Notes: generated by a model from the sequence alone, not told the origin. A stretch of 6,750 bases of DNA from DATKMP01 sp035541775 (GCA_035541775.1 DATKMP010000246.1:1-6750), one strand, 5' to 3'; positions 1 to 6,177 are shown, numbered from the stretch's first letter. Numbers and translations are program-made.

Positions 1-1
1 G

Positions 2-811
2 CAAATTTTAAAAGAGCAAAACGTCAAAATAATTACCACACTGCACGGAACGGATATTACCTTGGTGGGATTGGAACCGAGTTTTCTGCCGATTATGAAG
101 TTCAGCATCGAACAAAGCGATGGCGTGACCGCAGTTTCCCGTTTCCTCAAAGAAAAAACGCAGACCAATTACGGCATCAATAAAGAAATCGAAGTGATTC
201 CGAATTTTATCGACACAACAAAATTTCAGCGGATTAAAAAAAGTGTTTGCAGTGCTACTTTCGGCTGCAACAATAAAAAAGTTCTGCTGCATATTTCCAA
301 TTTCCGCCTCGTGAAGCGCGTGCAGGATGTGATTCGCGTTTTCAACGAAGTGCAGAAAAAAATTCCCAGCGAATTGATTCTTGTCGGCGACGGGCCGGAG
401 CGTTCGCAATGCGAAATCCTCGCGCGCGAATTAGGAATCCACGATCACGTCCGATTTCTCGGCAAGCAAATAGAATTGATTCCCATTTTATCTTCCGCCG
501 ATTTATTTTTAATGCCGAGCCAATCGGAAAGTTTCGGATTATCTGCGCTGGAAGCGATGGCATGCGAAGTGCCGGTGATTTCTTCCAGCGTCGGCGGATT
601 GCCGGAATTACAAGTGCACGGCGAAACGGGATTTATTGCAGAGATCGGCGACATCGACCGGATGGCAAAATATGCTATCGACCTGCTTTCCAATCCTGCA
701 AAACACAAATTGTTTTCCGAAGCGGCGCGCAAACGTGCAAAGGAATTTGAATCCGATAAAATTGTTCAGCAGTACGAACAATACTACGAAAAAGTATTGA
801 AGAAGGGTTAA
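2..811 (+). CDS. bshA: N-acetyl-alpha-D-glucosaminyl L-malate synthase BshA, C-terminal part (cut by left edge)
   Basis: This is a GT4-family (GT-B fold) glycosyltransferase. BshA transfers GlcNAc from UDP-GlcNAc to L-malate, the first step of bacillithiol synthesis in the cytoplasm. The reading frame is open from base 2 and no true start is visible, so the TTG at 62 is internal. The fragment has 269 residues; complete BshA proteins are about 375-385, so roughly 110 N-terminal residues lie outside. Visible motifs (fragment numbering) are TLHGTDITLVG near residues 14-24, FSIEQSDGVTAVS near 36-48, the acceptor-side segment typical of BshA, and the GT4 nucleotide-sugar signature SESFGLSALEAMA with the E-x7-E pair at E176 and E184. 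The segments before the signature (SNFRLVKR, LVGDGPE, FLGK) are standard GT4. The HGTDITLVG/SDGVTAVS combination separates BshA from generic GT4 enzymes, so I am fairly sure. The neighbours are unrelated, and no bshB or bshC is visible. Confidence 0.9.
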   Translation, partial: QILKEQNVKIITTLHGTDITLVGLEPSFLPIMKFSIEQSDGVTAVSRFLKEKTQTNYGINKEIEVIPNFIDTTKFQRIKKSVCSATFGCNNKKVLLHISNFRLVKRVQDVIRVFNEVQKKIPSELILVGDGPERSQCEILARELGIHDHVRFLGKQIELIPILSSADLFLMPSQSESFGLSALEAMACEVPVISSSVGGLPELQVHGETGFIAEIGDIDRMAKYAIDLLSNPAKHKLFSEAARKRAKEFESDKIVQQYEQYYEKVLKKG

Positions 812-818
812 TAGGTAG

Positions 819-855
819 GTCAGACATTCTTGTCTGACAGGCAGGAATGCCTGTC
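819..855. repeat. REP-like double hairpin between convergent genes
   Basis: Two perfect 8-bp stems with 4-base loops sit back to back. GTCAGACA/TGTCTGAC with loop TTCT spans 819-838, and GACAGGCA/TGCCTGTC with loop GGAA spans 836-855; they share the three bases GAC. The second hairpin is an inverted, diverged copy of the first: 15 of 20 bases match, and the differences within the stems are compensatory, so pairing is kept. Flanking GGT and CCACC resemble the borders of dispersed palindromic elements of the REP/RAYT kind found in many bacterial genomes. It lies 7 bases after the bshA stop and 40 bases beyond the stop of the convergent gene. It could also act as a bidirectional transcription end, though no T-run directly follows either stem. 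The pairing is seen directly; membership in a repeat family is inferred, since only one copy is in the window. Confidence 0.75.
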
Positions 856-895
856 CCACCGATATTATTTTTTAAAGGAGACACTACGGATTTCC

Positions 896-1261
896 CTATT
901 CCGCCACAAAATGTTTCCCCTCGATAATTTTTCCGTTTTCAAATTTCCACAGTACGCACCAATGATGTTCGGATGTTATGCCATCTACCGTTGTCCGGAT
1001 ATGCTGCGCTTCGACGACATAATCGTCATTGCCGCCGACAACTAATTGTTCCGCGCGCGCAAACGATTGTTTCATGCCATCCGCCATCAAATCGAAAAAC
1101 GCGACGACCTCTTCGATGCCTTTTTTCGTTCCGCTTAGCGGATGATTTCCCGGAAAGAACCATGTCACATCATCGGACATAACTTCACGTATCGCCGTAA
1201 GATCATGTTTGCCGTACGCTGCAAAAAATTTATTGATCGTCGTGATATTTGGATTCGACAT
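896..1261 (-). CDS. SnoaL-like / NTF2-fold protein (ketosteroid isomerase-related)
   Basis: A complete 121-residue protein of the size and pattern of SnoaL-like (NTF2-superfamily) single-domain cone-fold proteins. It has an N-terminal helix pair (INKFFAAYGKHDLTAIREVMSDDVTWFFPG, residues 9-38), a PLSGTKKGIEEVVAFF segment (41-56) characteristic of SnoaL_2-type proteins, then beta strands ending in WCVLWKFENGKIIEGKHF (101-118). No signal peptide is present, so it is presumably cytoplasmic. Members of this fold include isomerases, cyclases and hydrolases as well as many of unknown activity; the sequence does not say which substrate this one uses. The start ATG at 1261 has a weak GAG about 9 bases upstream. 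It begins 12 bases after the stop of the upstream exported-protein gene on the same strand, so the two are probably co-transcribed. The fold assignment is good; no specific function can be assigned. Confidence 0.8.
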   Translation of the reverse strand: MSNPNITTINKFFAAYGKHDLTAIREVMSDDVTWFFPGNHPLSGTKKGIEEVVAFFDLMADGMKQSFARAEQLVVGGNDDYVVEAQHIRTTVDGITSEHHWCVLWKFENGKIIEGKHFVAE

Positions 1262-1273
1262 ACGAATGCACTC

Positions 1274-1876
1274 TTATTGTCCCGGCGGTTGATCGGAGAA
1301 TTTTAATTGCGATGTCACGACGATGCGCTCTTTTTCGACTTTCATCAATTGTCCGAACGGCGTAATATAAACCATTTTCTTCTTATCGCCGGGCAAAGCA
1401 ACTTCTACTTTTGCCTGAACGGGCTGCGGACCCGCGAATTCAAATTCCGGACGATAAAACTTCGATACATCGACATCGGCAATATGAATTTTTTTTCCAA
1501 AGATACTCAAAGCGACCTCGAACGTCGCTTTCAGTACTTTGACGGAAATTCGATTCGTCTCGGGATGATATTTCACTTCCACATCTCCTTTTGCTGTCGA
1601 GCCATACGAAAAGCCGCCGATCTTAATATGTGCATCGGCCATAAACAATGCTTGATCCGGTTTTAAATCGATGTGGGCATGTTCCACCGTCCACGTATAA
1701 TCGCCATGCATTCCCAGAACATTATACGGTTCCGTTCCGCTCACGGGCCCGATCGCATCGAAAAATCCGTTCAAGGTGCTTTGATTGACAATAACAACAG
1801 CATCCGGCGCCGGCTGTGCGAACACGGCGAACGGAAGAATACCTAAAGCAAAAAAAAGAATTTTATTTTTCATCAT
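1274..1876 (-). CDS. exported protein of unknown function, beta-rich, signal peptide
   Basis: A 200-residue protein that I do not recognise. The start is chosen at the ATG of 1876: a GGAG Shine-Dalgarno sequence lies at 1883-1886, 6 bases before it (9 before the adjacent ATG at 1873). The further upstream TTG at 1891 and ATG at 1888 lie beyond or inside that site and are unlikely. The N-terminus is a clear Sec signal peptide: MMKNK, a hydrophobic core (ILFFALGILPFAVFA), then likely cleavage before QPAPDA at about residue 20/21. No lipobox is seen. The mature part alternates hydrophobic and charged residues, suggesting mainly beta strands, for example VEHAHIDLKPDQALFMADAH followed by GDVEVKYHPETNRISVKVLKATFEVAL. 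This could be a beta-barrel or beta-sandwich lipid- or ligand-binding fold, but that is inference. There are no catalytic motifs. The tail SDQPPGQ is proline- and glutamine-rich. The SnoaL-like gene follows 12 bases downstream. Confidence 0.8.
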   Translation of the reverse strand: MMKNKILFFALGILPFAVFAQPAPDAVVIVNQSTLNGFFDAIGPVSGTEPYNVLGMHGDYTWTVEHAHIDLKPDQALFMADAHIKIGGFSYGSTAKGDVEVKYHPETNRISVKVLKATFEVALSIFGKKIHIADVDVSKFYRPEFEFAGPQPVQAKVEVALPGDKKKMVYITPFGQLMKVEKERIVVTSQLKFSDQPPGQ

Positions 1877-1882
1877 ACCATA

Positions 1883-1886
1883 CTCC
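1883..1886 (-). promoter_or_regulatory. Shine-Dalgarno GGAG deciding the start of the exported-protein gene
   Basis: GGAG on the minus strand lies 6 bases upstream of the ATG at 1876 and 9 upstream of the ATG at 1873. It overlaps the alternative upstream ATG codon at 1886-1888, which argues against that start. The result puts the positively charged MMKNK directly before the hydrophobic core, as expected for a signal peptide. Confidence 0.6.
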
Positions 1887-1912
1887 ATCAAAATGTTTAT
1901 GCTCGCAACTAC

Positions 1913-1942
1913 AGTTTATATATTGACACGTTGAAAAGCAAA
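1913..1942 (-). promoter_or_regulatory. weak promoter candidate for the exported-protein/SnoaL pair
   Basis: On the minus strand TTTGCTT (from 1942) is followed after a 17-base spacer from TTGCTT by TAAACT (1918-1913), about 37 bases before the chosen ATG. Read as a Bacteroidota-type promoter it is TTTG-N20-TAAACTGT, a poor match to TAnnTTTG. The 116-base gap between this gene and the upstream alpha/beta hydrolase leaves room for a separate promoter. Both readings are weak and this is only a candidate. Confidence 0.25.
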
Positions 1943-1992
1943 TTGTTTCGCGTTCTTTCAAGACGCAGAATGATTTGTTCCAATCTTTATCA

Positions 1993-2658
1993 TCATACGG
2001 AAAACCATTTTGCGATCCATTGCTGTACGTGCGCATACATTTCTTCGTTCAGAAAGATATCGCTGTGGAACGCGGCCACTTCCTTTATCGCTGCACCTTC
2101 GGTTTTCAAGTTCTTACAATATTGCAGTATCTCAGGCACATCATGCATTGCATACACTATGGCGCGTGTTGTATCGCTGGCATTGTGCCAGACCGGCGCT
2201 TTTCGCAAGATATTATACAGCACTTCTTCATCCGGCTGGCGCACACGGTATTGTCGGAGGGATTTTAAAATGCCTTTTGTTCCGTCTCCAAATTCTTTGC
2301 TTCCCGCAGGCGAAAGTCCCACAGCAAAATCTGCTGAGCTCAGAAGTGCAAGCCGTCCGCCAAGCGAATGACCGATTGCTACCACCTTTCCATATTGCCG
2401 CAACTGTTGTATCAACGACTCAACATCGGACGTTATTTCATTTCCGAGCGGCAGCGGATTATTTCCATGCCCGCGCAGATCGACACTGAAGGACATCAAT
2501 CCTGCTTCTGCCGTTCGTACGGCAAGTCCCGCCATTTCATCTTTACTGCCTCCGTATCCGTGAAGAAGCAGCGCTGCACCCATCACGCGTTCAGGCCGAA
2601 CAATGAGACACGGCGTCGCGATGGAATTTACATTGAGAATTTTTCGTTCGATATCCAT
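1993..2658 (-). CDS. alpha/beta hydrolase, serine-esterase type
   Basis: A complete 221-residue alpha/beta-hydrolase-fold protein. Motifs run in the usual order: LLLHGYGGSKDEM (residues 31-42) with the HGYGG oxyanion turn; SVDLRGHGNN (58-67); the nucleophile elbow AIGHSLGGRLALLSS (94-108) with Ser98 in G-H-S-L-G; and a late histidine His198 in AAFHSDIF, the expected catalytic His. The acid residue is not obvious: no classical GxxD(x)xxP loop is seen, and Asp173 in MHDVPE is the best guess. At 221 residues it is short, with little lid insertion, like small lysophospholipase/serine-aminopeptidase-type (Hydrolase_4) members. No signal peptide, so it is probably a cytoplasmic esterase or lipase-like enzyme of unknown substrate. 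The ATG at 2658 has only a weak AAGAG-like sequence close by. It is divergent from the GH67 gene, so an acetyl- or feruloyl-esterase role on xylan fragments is conceivable but unsupported by motif. Confidence 0.85.
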   Translation of the reverse strand: MDIERKILNVNSIATPCLIVRPERVMGAALLLHGYGGSKDEMAGLAVRTAEAGLMSFSVDLRGHGNNPLPLGNEITSDVESLIQQLRQYGKVVAIGHSLGGRLALLSSADFAVGLSPAGSKEFGDGTKGILKSLRQYRVRQPDEEVLYNILRKAPVWHNASDTTRAIVYAMHDVPEILQYCKNLKTEGAAIKEVAAFHSDIFLNEEMYAHVQQWIAKWFSV

Positions 2659-2782
2659 TCTCTTTTGTTCTTTCTGAATGAGTTTTAAAATCGAATGCCT
2701 TCACCATTGCGTATGAAGTTTAACTATTTTACGATTGAAATGAAAGTTTGTTTCCCTCGGCGCTCTGCGCAAAGAGATTTCG

Positions 2783-2813
2783 TTGCATTTTCGCCTTTGT
2801 CCGTGTATCTTTA
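2783..2813 (+). promoter_or_regulatory. Bacteroidota-type promoter candidate for the GH67 gene
   Basis: TTG at 2783-2785, a 20-base spacer, then TATCTTTA at 2806-2813, close to the TTTG-N19/20-TAnnTTTG promoter consensus known for Bacteroidota. It would start transcription near 2819-2822, leaving a leader of about 30 bases before the ATG at 2851. It lies in the 192-base divergent region 2659-2850. For the opposite gene I see only a poor match (TTTC-N19-TAAACTTC on the minus strand). Confidence 0.45.
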
Positions 2814-2850
2814 ACAAAAATTTCGTTCATCGTATTTGTGGACATTGCTC

Positions 2851-4992
2851 ATGAAACATTCAACATCGTTAACATGCACGCTCCTCTTTCTTCTTTTCTC
2901 ACTGTCGTTCTTTAGCTGCGCAACTTTTGCCGACGATGGGTACCGGCTGTGGTTAAAATATCCAAAAGTCGATGATGCTGGTTTGTTGGAGCAATACCGG
3001 CAATCAATTTCTTCTGTTGTTCTTCAATCCAAATCGAAAACTTGTACGATCATTCAACATGAATTGAAAACAGCCCTGCCGCAATTATTAGATCAGTCCG
3101 TCTCTTTTCAACAATCTGTTTCAAACGGTACATTGATTATCGGCACGCCGGCTCATTCGTCGCTTATAAAAAAATTGAAATTGCAAAACCAATTAGACAC
3201 GCTTGGCAAGGACGGCTATCTCATCCATTCGACCGTCATCAATAAAAAATCATGTATGGTGATTGCATCGCAAACCGATATTGGAACGTTGTATGGAACA
3301 TTTCATTTCTTGCGCCTTCTTCAAACACATCAATCTCTTACAAACTTATCGATTGCATCACGCCCGAAAATTCAATATCGCATCTTGGATCATTGGGATA
3401 ACATCGACAGTTCCATCGAACGCGGTTATGCCGGAAAATCTCTCTGGCATTGGAATGAACTTCCCGAAAAAATCGACAATCGTTATGATGATTACGCTCG
3501 CGCCGATGCTTCTCTCGGTATTAACGGAGTGGTGTTGAATAATGTCAATGCCAATCCGATTATGCTCACACCGGAGTATTTAAAAAAAGTTGCAGCGCTT
3601 GCAAATATTTTCCGCCCATACGGAATTCGCGTGTATCTTTCCGCAAATTTTGCGTCGCCCATTTCAGCATCATTCGCGTTTGAAGAAAATCGGAACGGCG
3701 GCATTGGAAATCTTCGCACAAGCGATCCGCTCGATCCTGCAGTTCGTCTTTGGTGGAAAAATAAAGTGAAGGAAATTTACAGCTTCATTCCGGATTTCGG
3801 AGGATTCTTAGTGAAAGCGAATTCCGAAGGCATGCCCGGCCCGCAGGATTACAATCGTACGCATGCCGACGGCGCAAATATGCTGGCGGAAGCGTTGCAG
3901 CCGTACGGCGGCATTGTTATGTGGCGCGCGTTTGTGTATAATGCCGAAACAGATCCGGACCGTGCGAAACGCGCCTATAAAGAATTTGTTCCGTTAGACG
4001 GAAAATTTTTACCGAACGTCTTTGTGCAGGCAAAAAATGGACCGATCGATTTTCAACCGCGCGAACCTGTCCAGCCATTATTTGGCGCGATGCCAAAAAC
4101 TCCGCTGATGCTCGAACTACAATTGACACAAGAGTATCTCGGCCACTCCACGCACTTAGTGTATCTTGCGCCGATGTGGAAAGAATATCTTGACGTCGAC
4201 ACATACGCCCGCGGAAAAGGTTCGACGCTTGGCTCTATCATCGATGGATCGCTCGAGCATTACTCGATGACCGGCATCGCCGGTGTTGCCAATATCGGCG
4301 ATGATCGAAATTGGTGCGGACATTTCTTTGCTCAGTCCAACTGGTTTGCGTACGGCCGGCTCGCTTGGGATTATTCTCTTAGTTCAGAACAAATTGCAGA
4401 AGATTGGATTCGTATGTCGATCAGCAACAATCCGAATATAATAAAAACCGTGAGTGCAATGATGCTTGGCTCGCGCGAAGCTTGCGTGAATTATATGACG
4501 CCGCTCGGATTGCATCACATTATGCAAGTCGGTTTTCATTACGGACCGATGCCGCAGCATGACACCGGACGAATAGACTGGCGATCAACCTATTACCATC
4601 GCGCCGATTCAATCGGTTTAGGATTCGACCGAAGTTCCACCGGCAGCAATTACACAGGGCAGTACGCTTCTCCGCTTCGTGAAACGTACGACAACATACA
4701 GACTTGCCCAGAACAATATTTATTGTGGTTTCATCATGTTCCATGGAATTTCAAAATGAAATCCGGACGAACACTCTGGAATGAATTGTGTGTGAAGTAT
4801 TATTCCGGAACAGACTTTGTCGATACGATGCTGACAGATTGGAATTCTTTGCAAGCATCGATCGATCCCGAAATTTATCAGCACGTGAAAGCAAGATTGG
4901 AAAAACAAAAAATCGATGCCGGCATCTGGCGCGATACGTGTTTGCACTACTTCCAGAAATTCAGCAAGCAGCCGATTCATACAATGCCGTAA
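2851..4992 (+). CDS. aguA: exported GH67 alpha-glucuronidase
   Basis: A complete 713-residue family GH67 alpha-glucuronidase, which removes (4-O-methyl-)alpha-D-glucuronic acid from the non-reducing-end xylose of aldouronic xylo-oligosaccharides by inversion. The ATG at 2851 is preferred over the in-frame TTG at 2836 because MKH directly precedes the hydrophobic signal core; the GGA at 2840-2842 gives a weak ribosome site. The N-terminus is an export signal (residues 1-27). Cleavage after ATFA at 27 is likely; Cys23 in SFFSC could be a lipoprotein site but is not a canonical lipobox. The order is GH67 N-domain (about 28-150), (beta/alpha)8 catalytic domain with HWDN (181-184) and IERGYAG (189-195), and helical C-domain (about 480-705). 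The catalytic acid is Glu326 in ANSEGMPGP; the general-base pair is Asp400 in NGPIDFQP and Glu428 in LTQEYLG. The Asp-Glu spacing of 28 equals that in Cellvibrio and Geobacillus enzymes. Export is unusual for GH67, many of which are cytoplasmic, but Cellvibrio has a membrane-associated one. No xylan genes flank it. Confidence 0.96.
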   Translation: MKHSTSLTCTLLFLLFSLSFFSCATFADDGYRLWLKYPKVDDAGLLEQYRQSISSVVLQSKSKTCTIIQHELKTALPQLLDQSVSFQQSVSNGTLIIGTPAHSSLIKKLKLQNQLDTLGKDGYLIHSTVINKKSCMVIASQTDIGTLYGTFHFLRLLQTHQSLTNLSIASRPKIQYRILDHWDNIDSSIERGYAGKSLWHWNELPEKIDNRYDDYARADASLGINGVVLNNVNANPIMLTPEYLKKVAALANIFRPYGIRVYLSANFASPISASFAFEENRNGGIGNLRTSDPLDPAVRLWWKNKVKEIYSFIPDFGGFLVKANSEGMPGPQDYNRTHADGANMLAEALQPYGGIVMWRAFVYNAETDPDRAKRAYKEFVPLDGKFLPNVFVQAKNGPIDFQPREPVQPLFGAMPKTPLMLELQLTQEYLGHSTHLVYLAPMWKEYLDVDTYARGKGSTLGSIIDGSLEHYSMTGIAGVANIGDDRNWCGHFFAQSNWFAYGRLAWDYSLSSEQIAEDWIRMSISNNPNIIKTVSAMMLGSREACVNYMTPLGLHHIMQVGFHYGPMPQHDTGRIDWRSTYYHRADSIGLGFDRSSTGSNYTGQYASPLRETYDNIQTCPEQYLLWFHHVPWNFKMKSGRTLWNELCVKYYSGTDFVDTMLTDWNSLQASIDPEIYQHVKARLEKQKIDAGIWRDTCLHYFQKFSKQPIHTMP

Positions 4993-5021
4993 ATGAAGTT
5001 GGATAGTTCCTTTCTTTTATC

Positions 5022-5050
5022 GGAAATGGAATTTTTTGTTCTTCCATTCC
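5022..5050 (+). terminator. hairpin downstream of the GH67 gene (possible transcription end)
   Basis: GGAAATGGAA (5022-5031) pairs with TTCCATTCC (5042-5050) as a 9-bp stem with one bulged A and a T-rich 10-base loop, 30 bases after the GH67 stop. No T-run follows the stem, so it is not a classical intrinsic terminator. It may still end or protect the transcript. The pairing is seen; the role is inferred. Confidence 0.35.
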
Positions 5051-5062
5051 TCAGAGGGTGTT

Positions 5063-5094
5063 TCGTGTACCAATTTGTTTCATTCTGTACACGA
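5063..5094. repeat. 8-bp inverted repeat with 16-base spacer
   Basis: TCGTGTAC (5063-5070) and GTACACGA (5087-5094) are perfect inverted arms around a 16-base AT-rich spacer, in the gap between the GH67 and GNAT genes. It could be a dyad operator or an RNA hairpin. It lies about 160 bases before the GNAT start, rather far for an operator. An 8-bp dyad with a spacer of this size is expected once or twice by chance in a window of this length. Confidence 0.3.
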
Positions 5095-5257
5095 TTCTCT
5101 ACCGGCGTGTCCTTCATTCTTTCATGGTATTTGAAATAATTGATCCATAGATTCAAGTCGATGTCGTGCGTTGCATCTCCAAGATTCATAAGCAGCGGCA
5201 ATACGACATGCGAAACATATTTTTCTATCGACCATATGTTGCACGAAAGAACATACG

Positions 5258-5776
5258 ATGATCATTCATCCCTGTCATGAAAACGACAAAGAAACGATTT
5301 TAGAAATCCTGAACGATGCCATTCTTCATTCCACGGCATTATACGATTATAAACCGCGCACCATGCAAATGATGGACAGCTGGTTCGATGCAAAACGCAA
5401 GGCCGGTTATCCGGTGATCGGCGCCTTTTCCGATAATGAAGAATTGCTTGGGTTCAGTTCGTACGGCTCGTTCCGCAATTGGCCTGCATACAAGTACACG
5501 GTCGAGCATTCGCTGTATGTCAAGAACACGATGCGCGGAAAAGGAATCGGTAAAATTCTTTTGCAGGAAATTATCAAGGCGGCCGCAGATCAAAATTATC
5601 ATGTGATCGTCGGCGGTATCGATGCGTCCAATACCGTTTCGATCAAACTTCATGAATCGATGGGCTTCCGATATTCCGGCACCATTGAACACGCCGGCTA
5701 TAAATTTGGCAAATGGCTGGATCTTGCATTCTACCAGCTCATTCTTAAAACTCCAGAAACTCCAACGGAAGGATAA
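5258..5776 (+). CDS. GNAT N-acetyltransferase, phosphinothricin/methionine-sulfoximine (MnaT/PAT) type
   Basis: A complete 172-residue GNAT acetyltransferase. Its pattern is that of the PAT/MnaT (YncA) group, which N-acetylates phosphinothricin, methionine sulfoximine and related amino acids using acetyl-CoA in the cytoplasm. Signatures are ALYDYKPRTM (residues 27-36), LLGFSSYGSFRNWPAYKYTVEHSLYV (63-88) with Glu83 as the likely catalytic base region, the acetyl-CoA pyrophosphate loop MRGKGIGKILL (92-102), IVGGIDASNTVSIKLHESMGF (117-137) and YKFGKWLDLAFYQ (148-160). Length matches the family (about 165-180). The ATG at 5258 has a poor GAAAGAA sequence upstream, but the next residues (IIHPCHENDKE) fit the family's N-terminus. 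The GlpM-like gene follows 3 bases after the stop, its ribosome site lying in this gene's last codons, so they form an operon. The natural substrate is probably a metabolic amino-acid analogue rather than a herbicide. Group membership is firm; the substrate is inferred. Confidence 0.92.
   Translation: MIIHPCHENDKETILEILNDAILHSTALYDYKPRTMQMMDSWFDAKRKAGYPVIGAFSDNEELLGFSSYGSFRNWPAYKYTVEHSLYVKNTMRGKGIGKILLQEIIKAAADQNYHVIVGGIDASNTVSIKLHESMGFRYSGTIEHAGYKFGKWLDLAFYQLILKTPETPTEG
5767..5773 (+). promoter_or_regulatory. strong Shine-Dalgarno GGAAGGA for the GlpM-like gene
   Basis: GGAAGGA sits in the last codons of the GNAT gene, 6 bases before the ATG at 5780. It fixes that start and suggests translational coupling of the two genes, whose coding regions are 3 bases apart. 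Confidence 0.75.
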
Positions 5777-5779
5777 TTC

Positions 5780-6127
5780 ATGAGCGATACGTTATATTTA
5801 GCATTGAAATGCTTTATCGCTGCCGGTATTATGGCAATCATTCATTTTATTTCGAAGACATCAAACTACTATTTAGCGGCACTTGCGCTGGGCTTTCCCG
5901 GACTCAGTATGACGGCATATTACTTTATGTATCTTGACCGCGGAAGTATGAGCGTTCGGAACACAACCTATTTTGCTATCTTCGCCGTCATACCGTTTCT
6001 CGCTTTTCTCGGATTGACCAATCTTTCCTTGAAACATTTTCATATTACAACGGCACTCTTCATCGGTGTGTTCGGATGGCTTCTTGCTTCGATACTATTG
6101 ATCATCGCATGGAAAAGTTTTCATTAA
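5780..6127 (+). CDS. GlpM-like small inner-membrane protein, four helices
   Basis: A complete 115-residue integral membrane protein with four predicted membrane segments at about residues 5-24, 31-51, 63-82 and 90-111, separated by short polar turns. The segment SKTSNYYLAALALGFPGLSMTAYYFMYLDRG (25-55), followed by VRNTTYFAIFAVIPFLAFL (59-77), matches the GlpM/YdgC family pattern: KT-NYY-AGL, FP, A-Y, ER-G, then R-T-FG and IP-Y. GlpM was linked to alginate production in Pseudomonas; the molecular function is not known. The family normally has about 110 residues and three to four helices, so this is full length. It follows the GNAT gene by 3 bases with a strong ribosome site and is almost surely co-transcribed with it, though no functional link is evident. 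A 7-bp AT-only-plus-one-GC inverted repeat TTTTCAT/ATGAAAA (6118-6134) spans its stop codon but is not a terminator by sequence. Assignment is by motif similarity and is moderate. Confidence 0.75.
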   Translation: MSDTLYLALKCFIAAGIMAIIHFISKTSNYYLAALALGFPGLSMTAYYFMYLDRGSMSVRNTTYFAIFAVIPFLAFLGLTNLSLKHFHITTALFIGVFGWLLASILLIIAWKSFH

Positions 6128-6177
6128 ATGAAAATAAACAAATTGGGATTCATAACGGATCATCACGGAGTCAACGT

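Larger units (their letters stand above)
4977..5261 (-). pseudogene. start-less open frame, possible gene remnant
   Basis: On the minus strand a frame is open from a stop at 5262-5264 down to TGA at 4977-4979, with no ATG or GTG at its upper end; the first possible start is a TTG at 5201. The readable stretch has a protein-like composition (for example EKYVSHVVLPLLMNLGDATH, then NLWINYFKYHERMKD) but I recognise no family. It overlaps the last 16 bases of the GH67 gene on the other strand and stops just beneath the GNAT start. It may be the tail of a decayed gene or chance. Confidence is low. Confidence 0.2.

Noticed and set aside
608..884. Minus-strand frames across the bshA 3' end and the double hairpin (83 and 69 codons)
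   Set aside because: They are shadows of bshA plus the palindromic repeat. Peptides such as GQAFLPVRQECL and GTGIPACQTRM come from translating the repeat, not from a gene.
830..1045. Plus-strand frame of 71 codons starting in the repeat
   Set aside because: It runs antisense through the SnoaL-like gene, starts inside the hairpins and has no domain pattern.
1923..1928. TTGACA on the plus strand as a -35 box
   Set aside because: No -10-like hexamer follows at 16-18 bases and no plus-strand gene lies downstream.
1931..2688. Several plus-strand frames of 97-159 codons opposite the alpha/beta hydrolase
   Set aside because: They are antisense shadows. The minus-strand frame carries the HGYGG and GHSLGG motifs in the right order.
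2757..2776. GGCGCTCTGCGC imperfect dyad in the divergent region as an operator
   Set aside because: The arms are only 4 bp (GCGC/GCGC), which is expected by chance.
2836..2850. TTG at 2836 as the GH67 start
   Set aside because: It would add five residues (MWTLL) before MKH; the ATG at 2851 gives a standard signal-peptide start.
6118..6134. TTTTCAT/ATGAAAA inverted repeat over the GlpM-like stop as a terminator
   Set aside because: The stem is almost all A-T with a 3-base loop and no T-run after it.
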